Part shown: positions 1 to 11,749 of the stretch, one piece after another
How positions within the stretch are numbered: position 1 is the first letter of the stretch
How the letters are laid out: every line of letters starts with the position of its first letter
NCBI GenBank assembly: GCA_001692895.1
Contig: KV748256.1
Coordinates: 503,293-567,292, forward strand
DNA: 64,000 nt
Origin: Cenococcum geophilum 1.58
Lineage: Eukaryota > Ascomycota > Dothideomycetes > Gloniales > Gloniaceae
Direction of reading: 5' to 3'
Notes under the pieces: generated by a model
Database searches by the model: none
What the model was told of the DNA's origin: nothing
What the model saw: the letters and a program-made list of their open reading frames with translations, nothing else
Program-made: the position numbers and the translations under genes

Positions 1-1430
1 CTTTTAAGGAGGTAGTAGGTTAAGCTTTAGTATTATAGGAAAAAGACCTAGCTCACTGCTAAAAATATATTCAACTACTTGTAAATAAAGCTTACGGATA
101 GCAATAGTAATAAAGTATATTAACAACTGCTATAAAATATGGTCCCGTCGAAGACCTAGAGATAAGATAATATTATTAAAAAGAAGCGGTTATAACGGGT
201 TAAACATTAACTACTTAAGGCCAGTAGTTGGAATCTCAGGACAAAGTATAAAAAGCGCAGTGGTTATATTACGCATTCTTATTCCGGAAGACCTAAGCAC
301 TTAATCTCTAACATCGTCCTTAAAATTAAAGTTATCATAGACTAGTAGCGCTTAAGGATTAACTATAAGGCTTTTTAGCTTATTCTTTTTATTAGTTAGC
401 TATATAAAATATAGGCTAGGAGGTTAAACCTTCCTTTATATTATCAGCAATATCTATAAGGTATTAATTAATATATTTATAACTATTATAAAAACCTAGC
501 CCAGCTAATACCTTAATAACTCGACGCTTAATACCACTCCCAAGTAGGTAGATTCCTAACATTTTTACAAAGAAATTGGCAGTAGACCGCGCATAACTCC
601 TATAGATAATGGAAGTAATTAAATATAACTGCTGCTAGACTATCTTAGAATTACCTAACCCTTTATAACTACTCCAGCCCTAGCGTTAATTGCTCATAAG
701 CTTTTCAAGCAGAGCAGTCCATTTAGGAGCAGTCGATTTAATTTTTTTCGATACTTAAAAGAAGTCAACCTTCTCCATAAAGGTAGAGTGGTCAAACTTA
801 TTAAAATATAGCTGCCTAAGCAGTGCATCAAGTTCTTAGATAAGTTTTGTTAAGGAAATATCCCCTACTGACACATAACCAGTTAATTAAAGGGCTGTAT
901 AAACTTCCGCTTATTTTAAAGCAGAACATAATAATAAGACCCGCTAACTAATATAGAGGCCACCTAATCCATTATTAACACCCTCTATAACCCATGCTTT
1001 AAAAAATTACTTAATATTAAAGTTGTTCTGCTGCCATAGTATTTATATCGCCCGTAGCTTTTAGCGCTAGGTAAAAGGGCTCCGCCATTTTCTAATTCGC
1101 CTTTAGTAACTAGTAAGGGGTATAGTTACTTACCTTTAAGGCGACGGAGATATAGAGAATGGCGTTAAGGGGGAAATGGAGTTAATATCGGAGAGTGGAG
1201 ATAAGGACGCGTCGGTATCTACCCAAATACTAAAAGCGCGTAACTCGTAAGGAGGTTATGTTCCCATTATAAAAAAGTAATCAATTATGGAGAAGACTGG
1301 TCTAATTTAACTCATCAGCTTATTAGGTTAAAAAGGTATTATTAGGGAGTCAAATATATAGGAGGAAGTGTCTCTCATACAAAATTGCTCAAATTAAAGT
1401 TGAGCGCCATAGAGTTCCGCACCATAGGTC

Positions 1431-1560
1431 CTTAGACGGCAGGGCAAACTAAAGGTCGATAGGTAGCTGATTAGTTAAAAAAAGTGGCGTTTTTTAGGAT
1501 GGAGACTAGTAATACTTTAGTATTAGTAAGTGCGCCTTTAGTTTACCCTTGCCGTCTAAG
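1431..1560. repeat. 130 bp inverted repeat (hairpin-type)
   Basis: The 25-26 bp arms at 1431-1455 and 1535-1560 are inverted copies of each other with about two differences (arm begins CTTAGACGGCA). The inner ~80 bp is unremarkable. The structure fits a very short MITE or the remains of a transposon end. I see no clear target-site duplication. Confidence 0.55.
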
Positions 1561-1867
1561 TCGCTTACTGAGATAAGGGGAGTGTTATTTTCACCCGATA
1601 TTATATCACGTGACTCGGTTATCATCAACCTTTTATCTCAACCTCCTACTTAGATAGTTCAATCAACCACTTCTTACACTTAATATTCTGCAATCACGCT
1701 TGCCTTAACCTGCGCGTTTAACATAACCTCTTTTATACGGTGGTGGCTACTTTAATCCTAATAATACGAATAAATGGTTGGGTATTACCTAACTGCACTC
1801 ATTGGATTTTCAACTGGGGGCTTACATAAGGAGTTTCTATAATTTAGAAGTGCAGAGGGTCGTACAG

Positions 1868-1940
1868 GGCCTTAAGCAAAGTTTTAAGACTCGGTATAGG
1901 ATCTTAAACAGAACTTTAAACAGAGCTTTAAGCAAAACCC
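1868..1940 (+). repeat. degenerate 12-bp tandem repeat, about 6 units
   Basis: Units of 12 bp of the type A(A/G)A(G/A)CTTTAAAC/AAGC follow one another, for example AGAACTTTAAAC then AGAGCTTTAAGC. It is the same purine-AGCT-type module as at 2277-2348, 41,228-41,276 and 54,565-55,277. Confidence 0.6.
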
Positions 1941-2133
1941 AAGGGATAGGATCTCCCTTCCCTATACATTGTGTGCTCTATGCCCTGCGTGGCAGGAGGC
2001 CTATATAAAGCTCCAAGAGGTAGCACCTCTAGCCTTACCAATCCCTTTTGTATAGTCGCAGAGCTGTGTTCGTTTTCGTTCTTGGAGTGCTTCATCGAGG
2101 GTTCGAGCAGAGCTTCGTAAAGAGCTTGGTATA

Positions 2134-2274
2134 CAAGGTGGTACCATGAACGGGCTAGACGCGCTCCCTGCTAGTCTAGTTAGCAGAATAACGTAGTCCT
2201 TCTATTTCCCCCATAACTCGCTTATTTAAATACAAGTACTTGCAAGGGGGGTATCTGGCCCGTTTGTTACCTTG
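2134..2274. mobile_element. putative 141 bp MITE (TA-flanked inverted ends)
   Basis: The ends are inverted and start CAAGGT, followed after a small gap by AACGGGC on both sides; each end is flanked by TA. The element lies between stretches of the 12-bp AGAGCTT-type repeat, as if it had inserted into them. It has no coding capacity. A Tc1/mariner-type non-autonomous element is the best guess. The arms differ by a five-base gap, so confidence is moderate. Confidence 0.45.
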
Positions 2275-2276
2275 TA

Positions 2277-2348
2277 GAGCTTTACGCGGAGCTTTATATA
2301 GAGCTTATGCAGAACTTTTGCGGAGCTCCATATGGAGGTTCCCGAGTG
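2277..2348 (+). repeat. degenerate 12-bp tandem repeat, about 6 units
   Basis: Successive units read GAGCTTTACGCG, GAGCTTTATATA, then slightly shortened and diverged copies up to GAGCTCCATATG. The unit matches the large array at 54,565-55,277. Confidence 0.65.
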
Positions 2349-5300
2349 ATCCTTACAGAACGCGTAGAACTTCTAGCTCTAACCCAGGGCGCCACACAGC
2401 TTGCTGAGCTTTGAAAAGTATACTGTAGTTTGTTTATCTTCTGCCAATTTCTCGATAAGACGGCTCCTATACAAAAAAAGTTATACCGTAAACATATCTT
2501 TACAACCACGTATTATATAGATTTATAATATATATAAAAGTTATAAAGAAACTTCTTTAAAAAAATCTTCTATATATAAATTTTTATAAAATAGTTTATA
2601 ATTAATGTAGTATTAGCATAATAATATCTTACATCATTATATATATATCCCTTAACCCGTCAGCGTCCTAAGAGCTTATAGTCCGTGCGCGAACTTTAAG
2701 AACACCGGCAGGCTTGCGCTATAGCATTTTACTTTAATATATACCGGAAGGATAATAAGGTCTTTATAATAAGCCTATATAAGATTAACCAAATTATTAA
2801 TAATAGAGAGGAAAGGCCAGCTAAGGAAACTAATAAGGAACTAGTTAAACGCCTCCTTTTTACTATTTATACAGACTATAAGGATATATTCTTAAAGGCA
2901 GCCTTAAATAAGTTACCCCCCTACCAGATATATAATTATAAGATTTAATTAGAAGCCAATAACTCGCTAGGCTATAGCCCCCTCTACTATTAATTAACGG
3001 ATAAGCTAAAAGTAATAAAGTAGTACTTAATTAACAACTTAGATAAAGGGTTTATTAAGCTAAATTAAGCCCCTTTTACTTCCCCTATCCTATTTATAAA
3101 AAAGCCTAATAAAGGCCTTTATTTTTGTATTGACTATTAAAAGCTAAATGCTATTACTTAAAAGGACTAGTATTCTATTCCTTTAATTAATAAGACCCTT
3201 ATACGTCTAAGCCAGGTAAAGATCTTTACTAGACTTAATATCCGCTAAGCTTTTTACCAAATTAGGATAGACCCTATATCTAAAGATTTAATAATATTCT
3301 GTACCTATTATAGTTCTTATAAATATAAAGTTCTTCCTTTTAGACTAATAAACGGACCGGCTACGTACTAAAGGTATATAAATAATGTTCTTTTTAATTA
3401 CCTTAATAAATTCTGTATAGTATACCTAGACGATATTTTTATATACTTAGACAACGAACTTAAGTATTAAGTTTATGTTAAGAAGGTCCTAAAGAGACTA
3501 CGGAACGCGGGCTTATAAGTTAATATTAAGAAATATAAGTTTAGGGTAAAATATATAAAAATACCTTAGGTTTATTATAACTATAGAAGGAATTAAGGTT
3601 AACCCTAAGAAGGTAGAGGTAATCTGTAACTAGAAGCCCCCTTATATAGTAAAAGGAATTTAATCCTTTTTTAGCTTTTATAACTTCTACTACTAGTTTA
3701 TCCGTAACTATAGAACTATAGCAAAACTTTTTATATAACTAACCAGGAAGGATACGCCTTTTATCTTTAATAATAGCTATATAAAAGCCTTTAAAGAGAT
3801 AAAAGATCGGCTTATCTCTTTCCTAATTCTTTATTACTATAACTTAAACCTTAAATTAATGCTAGAAACGGACGCTTCTAATAGGGTTATAGCGGAAATC
3901 CCATTACAGTTATATCTAGACAGCGAATAGCACCCTATAGCTTTTTTCTTAAAAATAATAGACCTGGCTAAGTATAACTATAAAGTATATAATAAAGAAA
4001 TACTAGCTATTATTTAATTACTCTCCTAATAGCGTATAGAGCTTAAAGATATAAACTCCCGGATTAAGATATATATAGATTATAAAGCCCTAAAGTACTT
4101 TATAACTATAAAGTAGCTTACTAAATAATAAGCCTAGTAGGCTAAAATACTCTCCTAATTCTTTTTTATAATTATATATCGTTCTAGTAAGTAAAACTTT
4201 AAGGCTAATACTCTAACCTAAAGAGAATAAGATATAGGACCCTAGGATAAGCTAAAGACCTAATATTAGACGCGCGCCCTCTTTTATTTAGAATAGCTTA
4301 ATCTATAAATCCTTAAGGAGCTAAACTCCTAGTAAAACGAGCTAGTACTAATAGAGGAGTCCTTAAATAAGCTAATAGGGCTAATTAACTGCCTTCTAAC
4401 TATAAACTGTATAGCTAACGCCCTAAGGGCCCTTTGTAAATAAGCCGTAAAAGAAAACCCCAATTTTAAGATAGAGGAAGGATTGCTCCTATACTAGGAG
4501 CGGCTTATAATCCCTAACGTTAATATCTACAAACTAAACTAATCCGTAAAGCTTATTGCTAAGTCTCTATAGTATACCCTAGCAAGAACAAGACCCGTAA
4601 AATTATTAACTACCGCTATTACTAGCTAAGAATAGTTGTGGATATTAATTAATATATATAGAACTGCGAAGACTACTAAAGAGCTATAATCCTACGGGAT
4701 AAGACCCTAGGACTACTTAAGCTACTCCTAATACTAAAGCGCCCTTAGTAGTATATCTTTATAGACTTTTATAAACTACCTAGGGACTGTAACGGATACA
4801 ATATAGTTATAGTTATAGTTAACCGCTTTAATAAACGCCCGTTCTTAATTCCCTATTATAAGAATATTAATACTAAAGAGGTAGCCTAGCTATATATCTA
4901 TTACGTCTACTAAATCTATGGACTACTAAATACTATTATATCTAATTATAGGCCATAGTTTATATCGGCCTTTTAGAATAAGTTTACCCGGATCCTAGGT
5001 ATTAAGCTAAAGCTTTTTACGGCTTATTACCCCCAAATAGACGGCTAAATAAAGATTATAAATTAGTACCTAGACTAGAGGCTTAAGCCCTTTATTAACT
5101 ATTTTTAGGATAACTAGTTTAAACTACTACCCTTAATAGACTATGCGTAAGCAACCCTACCCCATAACTCCACAGGGTTTACCCCAATTTAGCTAGAAAT
5201 AGGATACTTACCCCATATAAGCTTTAACTAAAAAAGGCTAGAAGAACCCTAAACTATATAAGAGAAGCTATCCTATATAAAGGCCTAATAGTACGCTAAA

Positions 5301-5987
5301 CAATTAAAGGAAGCTTAGACGGTAGCCTATAAGAATCTAGAAAAAGCTTAGAGGTTAATAGAACAGTAGGCAAATAAACACCGTTAAGAGCCTAATTTTG
5401 CCCCTAATAATATGGTCTAGATTATAATAAGGAATTAAAAAACTAAACAACTTAGCCATAAGCTAGACTACTAAATAGCAGGACCATATAAGGTTTTTAA
5501 AAAGATAGGCAACTCGTATAAGATAAAGCTCCTAGATTCAATTAGGGTTTACCCTATCTTCTTACTAGATAAGTTATAGAAAGCTGTAAACAACCTATTA
5601 CCTAAATAAAAGAATAAGCCTCCCCTACCAGTTTAAGTAAACGGTAATAATAAATAAGAGGTTAATAAAATACTAGCCTATAAGATAGTACGGGGAACGC
5701 TAAAATACCATGTCTAATAAAAGGGCTATAATCCTAACCTAACCTAGTACTCTACGTAAAACTTTATAAGCTACCCCTAAAAGCTTAAAGAATTCTATAA
5801 CTAATACTCTAATACGCCTAGACCCCTAAAGTACCTAAACAAATAGATGAAATGCTAGTATAATAAAGATAATAAGTTACTAAAAGAATATAGGGACAAA
5901 AACGCCCTAAAGCCCTAATATAGCTATCTACCAAATTCTGCCATATTCTGCCGTTTTCTGCTAATACTATAAAATTTTAGATATCTA

Positions 5988-6030
5988 GGAACTTTAACCA
6001 CCGGTTAAAGTTATCTAATTAGTTAGATTT
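5988..6030 (+). repeat. 43 bp repeat with 10-bp-stem hairpin, copy 1
   Basis: Contains AACTTTAACC-acc-GGTTAAAGTT, a perfect 10 bp stem with a 3 nt loop, followed by an AT-rich tail. A near-identical copy lies at 7447-7489 in a different element, so it is either a mobile hairpin or a conserved 3' signal shared by the two retroelement families. Confidence 0.6.
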
Positions 6031-6238
6031 GTGCTAAGACTTTTAGCAGCTACTCTTTCTAGCCTAGTGCTTCTACTTAGCCCACAATCGCCCTTTATAC
6101 TTAGTCTAGACGTACTTATATCCCCTTTATCTCCTTATCTTATATTTTATAATCCTATGTTTATAAGCTTAGTACTACCCTATTTCTAACTAAGCCTAAA
6201 GGCAGGCTTTCTTTAAAGAGGGGGGTAATGTAACGGCG

Positions 6239-6438
6239 CTATCGCACGTTACCTACCAAATTCTGCTATATTCTGCTAACCTATAATTGGCCCGCCCAAA
6301 GCTAGCGCCTTAGCGGCTCACCCTATATATTTATTTACATCGGTCCTAGCGACCCCTTTTCCTTCTCTTTAGCTTAGTATCTTCGTAATATAGCATTCTA
6401 CAAGCTTCGGTTTAAAGGCATTTATATAAGCCGTAACA
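6239..6438 (+). repeat. 3' LTR of the gypsy fossil
   Basis: 200 bp beginning TGTAACGGCG and ending CCGTAACA, preceded by the polypurine tract AAAGAGGGGGG. The last ~90 bp match the end of the LTR at 58,527-58,754 well and resemble a remnant near 41,540-41,620, so these belong to related gypsy families. Confidence 0.85.
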
Positions 6439-6626
6439 TCCTACTCCTTACGCTTTATTTTTAGTTATTTAAACTATTTCTATACCGCCAATTCTAAGCT
6501 ATTAAAGTCACTTAAGAAGTTAGACAGATATAAATAGGTTATTAAGCCAAATAATATACTTGTTTAAGTAGTAGAGGCGGTCGCCTATTTCGCTGTCCTT
6601 TTAAATAAGAAAATTAAGTACTACTA

Positions 6627-6772
6627 ACGTGGGTGACAGGGTTTTGACGGTGTGATGGGTTTTGACGGTTTTGAACATCAAAACTTTAAGCGAGAGGACA
6701 CAGACAAAGTTTGTATGGGAAACCTTAAAACCGTCAAAACTCATCACACCGTCAAAACCCTGTCACCTACGT
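6627..6772. mobile_element. 146 bp pogo-type MITE (TA target, ACGT ends)
   Basis: Nearly the whole element is an inverted repeat: arms of about 46 bp with only two or three mismatches, starting ACGT(G/A)GGTGACAGGG, joined by a ~50 bp spacer. The target duplication is TA. Both larger pogo transposons in this window also start with ACGT after a TA, which supports a Fot1/pogo origin. The arms each hold the internal repeat TTTTGACGG twice. It is base-balanced and not visibly RIP-mutated although it sits in RIP-mutated DNA, so it is younger than its surroundings or too short to be a RIP target. Confidence 0.9.
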
Positions 6773-6774
6773 TA

Positions 6775-7077
6775 CCTATATCTTTAAAAAGCCATCTTTT
6801 TTAATAAAGTATATATCTAATTTATACGGGCCTTTTTTATTACCTTTAGTATAGAATATTTAATCTAAAATATAGCCTTAGTTACCTAACATCTATATCT
6901 TAAAGCCTTCTAGTATTAGCTTTGTTAAAATATCAATAAGCCTAGTAGCGCGATTAGTAAATTATTTAATAGGTTTATTAACGGTAAGATATATTCCTAG
7001 CTTATAAAACTTCTTATAATAAAGCTAAAGGTACTTACTAAGGTTCTATATTTGTTTAAATATATTCTAGAAGTATA
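6775..7077 (-). mobile_element. piggyBac transposase remnant (DDE core)
   Basis: Read on the minus strand, a frame interrupted by TAG/TAA codons still shows the piggyBac core pattern of fungal copies: a short block ending N-K-P-I-K, then F-T-N-R-A-T, T-K, G-F-K-I, N-x-G-Y and G-N-K-K-G-P. In the family the block has the form DE-P-I, so the catalytic Asp region appears altered (N-K). The N-terminal part should lie beyond 11,111, because the LTR element at 7081-11,111 interrupts the transposase. The assignment rests on motif spacing only. Confidence 0.6.
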
Positions 7078-7446
7078 AGGTGAGGATGCGGATAGGGAGT
7101 CTAATAATAGAATAATAGGGTATATTATATAAGTAGACAAATCCTTAAGGGAGAAGGAGGAGTCTGAGGTGCGAGGTAAGGGGTTTCTATAGGCACGTGC
7201 AGCGCACGTGCCTTACAGGCGAGTTGCCTGCAGGTCGCCTATACCTCGCAGCTATATAGCTATCTACTTAGGTTTCACCTAATAATGCCCCCCCCTTTAA
7301 AAAGGGTCGTCCCCGATCCTTTATATACTTAGGCCTTAATAAAACCCTATAAAAACCTTTAGAAGGAAAAAATTGGAAGGGAAAGAGCGTCCTAATTTTG
7401 CGTATAAAGAGATAAGTGGTATATTTACGCGGCGCAAAGATATTAA

Positions 7447-7489
7447 GGAACTTTAACTACCAGTTAAAGTTATCTAATTGGTTAGATTT
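7447..7489 (+). repeat. 43 bp repeat with 10-bp-stem hairpin, copy 2
   Basis: Near-identical to 5988-6030, with the stem AACTTTAAC...GTTAAAGTT kept. It lies near the 3' LTR end of the element at 7081-11,111. Confidence 0.6.
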
Positions 7490-7654
7490 AGCTTGCTAAA
7501 ACTTCCCTGTATTTTACCGAGCTAATAGCGATTTTATATGCCCGGTATAGAAAATCCTAATTAATCCATTTAACAGGTAGAGCTAGTAGCTTAATACTAT
7601 TACCTAAATTTAGTAGATATATTCTAAAGGTTTAATTACGTAGGTAGGTTGCTA

Positions 7655-7905
7655 GTACCTCGCGGGTAGGTTATAGGTTATTCGCATATAGCCAGATTTA
7701 GGATAGTAAGGCTATATGCCCGTTAAATCCGCCGCTAACCCTACTTTAGCCTTACGCTATACCGGCGTAGCGCTATATATACTTCGCGGGTAGGTTATAG
7801 ATTACTTATATACGGCCAGATTTAGAACGGTAAGGCTATATACCTGTTAAATCCGCCGTTAACCTATACTTTAGCCTTACGCGTTATCTGCGTAGTATAT
7901 ATATA
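7655..7905. repeat. two ~130 bp tandem repeats
   Basis: Two copies of a unit starting CGGGTAGGTTATAG and ending near TAGCCTTACGC follow each other inside the LTR element. They differ mainly by transitions. Confidence 0.75.
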
Positions 7906-7914
7906 AAATAGTAT

Positions 7915-8285
7915 ATAAGTTGTTTATACAGGTCACTACTAATAGGTTACTAGTAGGTCGTAAACCCTAGTTAAAGGACCCCGGTTATAGACGGGTATAG
8001 GATAATATATAAGTTATCAGTATAGGTTACTACTAGTAGGTTACTAGCGGGTTAAAGATCTTAGTTAAAGGACCCTGGTTATAGACAAACCTATCTAGTA
8101 TAAGTTGTTAGTATAGGTTACTACTAGCAGGTTACTAGCGGGTTATAAACCCTAGTTAAAGGACCCCAGTTATAGATAGACCTATTTTCTAGTATAAGTT
8201 ATTGGTATAGGTTGCTACTAGCAGGTTACTAGCGGGTTAAAGATCTTAGTTAAAGGACCCCAGTTACAGATAGACCTATTTAGTA
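7915..8285. repeat. ~95 bp tandem repeats, 4 units
   Basis: Units contain GGTTACTACTAG(C/T)(A/G)GG, GGTTACTAGCGGG and TTAAAGGACCCC(G/A)GTTA in fixed order. Three more units lie at 9,407-9,690 in the same element. Confidence 0.75.
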
Positions 8286-9406
8286 TAAATAGTCTATAAA
8301 GGTAGTATAGAGTAACAGACTAGGTTTAGGGAAAGTACTTTTTAAAGGGTTATAGTATATACGGTATATTGACGAATTAAGCTTCGTTACCGTTATACGC
8401 TATAGCCCCGCTTATAAGTTGCCAGTAAGTCACCAGGGAGTTACTGGGTTGCGTTAGAGTGTAGCTTATATAGGATATTAATAAATTAAGCTTTACCCCG
8501 TATATATACCGTAACTCTTACTATAAGCGTTAGCTTATTCCTTAATCCCTATATCCTTTACCTTTCTTTAATATAGGCTATATCTTAGCAGCAACGCTTA
8601 CCTTTCGCTTACGCTTTAGCTGCGAGGCTAGGTAGTAGTATACTAGCTTTATAAAACGGTCTATAAGGATAAGGAGGTGTCTTAGACTTAGGGAGATCCG
8701 TAATAGTTAAGTGGATAATGCTGCTAGGCTTAGGTGGGGGCCTTAAAAGGCTATAGCTCGTTATAAGGTATATAGCGGCGTAATAAAGCGTTAGTAGGTA
8801 TTATAGTTACCTAGGTATTTACGGAGATCCTTAATAAGGCCAGACCTTATTGTTTTGCCTTAGGAGTCCTTAATTATATTACCAGCAAGAGCTCGCCCCT
8901 AAGTGGTCGCGTGTAGAGCGTATAAAGGCGTCCCTTATACTCTACGGATGGACCAGTAACTTAGGGGTATATTCTGTAAGCCGTTTCAGTTAAGGTAGCT
9001 ACTACTACTACTTACTATAGCACGAGGCTCTGCGCAAAGCTAGTACTAATAAGGTAACTTATAGGGTTATTATAGGGGACCGTTACCTGGGCTAAAGGGT
9101 CTAGCGCCATTAGGCCGGTTAAAGTCTTAGTAAGAATAGCAGGACGCTCTAGTCCGCTAGCGCTAGGGTGTTAGTATAATAGTACTAGGGCCGCCCATAA
9201 GGCCTATAACCTACAACTTTTATATAGTATTAAGGGTTGATTTAGCACCTATTATTGTATTAAGTATATAGGCGGACTTTACCCTAGGGCGTATCTATCG
9301 CAATATATACTATAATACGTTCCCTTTCTTCCTATCTAGCGTTAGGTCGCGATACGCCTGCGTAAGGTATATATTTAGGGGTATACGGTATCCGAATCTT
9401 TAGGCT

Positions 9407-9690
9407 TATATATAGGTTATTAGTATAGGTGACTACTAGCGGGTTACTAGCAGGTTATAAACCCTAGTTAAAGGACCCCGGTTATAGACGGACCTATTTA
9501 CTAATATACGTTATTGGTATAGGTTACTAGCAGGTTACTAGCGGGTTAAAGGACCCTAGTTAGAGGACCTTAGTTACGGACGGACCTGTCTAGTATAAGT
9601 TATTAGTGTAGGTTACTACTAGTAGGTCACTAGCGGGTTAAAGGATCCCGGTTAAAGGACCCCGGTTATAGATAGACCTACTACCTAATA
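9407..9690. repeat. ~95 bp tandem repeats, 3 units
   Basis: Same unit as 7,915-8,285, slightly more diverged; about 1.1 kb separates the two arrays within the LTR element. Confidence 0.7.
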
Positions 9691-11339
9691 GTTAGGTATT
9701 ATTTATAGCGGTTTACCGCTAGTGTTCTTTATAATTACTACCTACGTTCTTCTTACGATATATAGGCGTATTGCCAGCGTCTAGGGGGTCCTCTGAGCTA
9801 TCTAGCTGTTAAGTAGTCTCCCCTAAAGCTTAGTTAGGAAAGCGTCGCCTTTTTAGGGTTCCGTTCTCTAAACCTAACCCTATAGAGCCTATGCTATAAC
9901 CGCGCTTTAGGCGTAAGGATCTGCTATTACTAGCTACGCGGTCTTCCGCGAGCTTTATAGTATTAAGTAATTACTCTACACAGCGGATTTCTACAAAGAG
10001 GTCCTTAGCGGTTTTTACCTATATAGCGAAGTTCTAGCGGAAGAGCTCTGCCTATAGGTAGGTTAGGAGATATAAGAACTAAAAGTTTACCTGCTAATTA
10101 GGGTTAATAAAAGGGGTATATAAGAAGAGGTCCTCTAAGCTACGTATACGGGCTAAGAAGGTATTAAACTTTTAGTTCTCCTTTATTACAGTTATATAGT
10201 ACGCAGTAGCATTTTTAAAGCGTCTTACTATAGGGTTCTTAATCTGGTTTTGGACTATAGTCTTAAATTCGTCCTATAGTAGAGGACCCTTATCTTTAGC
10301 GCCTAGGCGGCGATATACTAGTTAGGCAACTATCTTCTCTTTTACAAGACCTTTAATAGCCTAGCGTATACGTCACTCGCAGTTATAGTTAGCGTTATTA
10401 ATCTTAAATCAATTCTTAATTGCGGTAATCCATTAGTTAAACTTCTGTTAAGTAGTACCACTAATATTAGGCGGTGACTTCTTAACCAGGGCGTTGAGAT
10501 TCGTTTATTATATACGTTCGCTGTGCAACTTATACTCTTTACTAGAGGGGCAACAAGAGGTTAAATTAATAATGCTCCGTAAGTTGGCTATTTTCTTAGC
10601 TAGCTTATCTAGCTCCTTTAGGTTAGCAGTATTTAGTAGGACACTGGTAACCTTACTAAGCTTCTATTAAGCCTAGGTATATAAGTCGAACTAGTCTCCA
10701 GCGTTTATAGATATTTAATCGTCTTAAGATTCGGAAGGTCATATAGATTCTGCTAATATGCTTCTAGCACTAGATCCTAAGGCGTTCTACAGTCGTGTTG
10801 CTAGCGTATCGCCATTAAGTATAGGCGTCGATCTTGTCTTCGGAGGCATCGTAGATCGTAGAAAATTAAACCGGCTATCCTCCTAAAGGGATTGGTAAGG
10901 ATTTAAATGTAAGGTAAGGATGCGGATAGGGAGTCTAATAATAGAACAATAGGGTATATTGTATAAGTAGACGAATCCTTAAGGGAGAAGGAGGAGTCTA
11001 AGGTGCGAGGTAAGGGGTTTCTATAGGCACGTGCAGCGCACGTGCCTCACAGGCGAGTCGCCTGCGGGTTGCCTGTACCTCGCAGCTATATAGCTATCTA
11101 CTTAGGTTTCACCTGACAAAAAGTCCTTATTATCTTCCTCCCTTAGTTTAGTATAGTAAAAGTAGTAATTAATCTACTACTAGCGGTTAGTGTTATAGAC
11201 TTTATATTAGCAGTAATATAACTACTAAGAAGAGATATAAATGGGTTGGTTAAGATAATATAAAAGGCGTTAGAACTAATTAAGCTATAGGATAAGGGGT
11301 AGCTAAGTTATATAAGGAGTTATATTACTAGTTTAGAAT

Positions 11340-11640
11340 ATAAGAACGTAGGAACGTAGAAACGTATATAACGTATTAATATACTAACGTACTAACGTAC
11401 TTAGTACATTTCTTAAGCGTAGTATTATATATTTAAAGGACTACAGTCCCTACCTGGATAGTTCTCTCTTTTATAGTAAATCTTAGAATATAACTAGAGT
11501 TAATTTATTAAGCACTTACTCTATATATTACGTTAATTAATTAATTACTTATATACCTAGCCTATTAACAAGTCTACCGTAGTATTTCCTATAAAGCTTT
11601 ATTATAGTTAGCTTTTATATATTTTCTAAGAATATACTAA
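11340..11640 (+). repeat. LTR-like fragment related to 57,900-58,150
   Basis: About 200 bp around 11,440-11,620 match the LTR-like sequence at 57,960-58,150 (shared blocks such as CAGTCCCTACCT and TCTTAGAATATAA, then CTACCGTAGTA). It marks a second copy of that gypsy LTR, without recognisable coding sequence next to it. Heavily RIP-mutated. Confidence 0.6.
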
Positions 11641-11749
11641 GCTATAGCTAAAGTCTTTATACTAATAGTTCTTAATTTGTCTACAGCTTTATAAGTTGTT
11701 AAATTTAACTTTTAGTAATAGCGCGCACGGACCACTATATTGGGTACAA

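Larger units (their letters stand above)
1..2133. repeat. AT-rich RIP-degraded repeat tract, family not assigned
   Basis: No frame stays open for a useful length and TAA/TAG are frequent in all frames. The dinucleotide bias (TA-rich, CA-poor) is that of RIP-mutated fungal repeats. I could not match any stretch to a transposase, reverse transcriptase or gag. The part from about 1,770 to 2,130 is less mutated and has an LTR-like look (a TATA-like box near 2,001 followed by a GC-richer leader), but no partner copy is present in the window. Confidence 0.6.
2640..6438 (+). mobile_element. Ty3/gypsy LTR retrotransposon fossil, 5' end missing
   Basis: Parts in order on the plus strand: end of the protease/pol linker (about 2,700-2,950), reverse transcriptase (about 2,990-3,560, recognisable by the YLDDI box), RNase H (about 3,840-4,200), integrase (about 4,550-5,400), chromodomain-like tail (about 5,680-5,860), a G-rich polypurine tract just before 6,239 and a 3' LTR (6239-6438, TG...CA ends). 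Order RT-RH-INT is that of Ty3/gypsy; the chromodomain suggests the chromovirus branch. No 5' LTR is visible. The element is thoroughly broken, with dozens of RIP-type breaks, so it is old. Confidence 0.93.
7081..11111 (-). mobile_element. gag-only LTR retroelement fossil (LARD-like) on the minus strand
   Basis: Two 197 bp direct repeats (7081-7277 and 10,915-11,111) bound the element; they start T(G/A)AGGATGCGG and end TTTCA and differ at about ten sites, all transitions. A G-rich polypurine tract (minus strand, 7,281-7,295) next to the left repeat sets the orientation. From about 10,857 down to 9,700 the minus strand holds a broken gag-like frame beginning M-P-P-K-T-R. I find no reverse transcriptase or integrase, so it was probably non-autonomous. 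The inner part carries two ~130 bp repeats (7,655-7,905) and ~95 bp repeats (7,915-8,285 and 9,407-9,690). No target duplication is visible. Several tens of RIP-type breaks indicate age. Confidence 0.82.
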
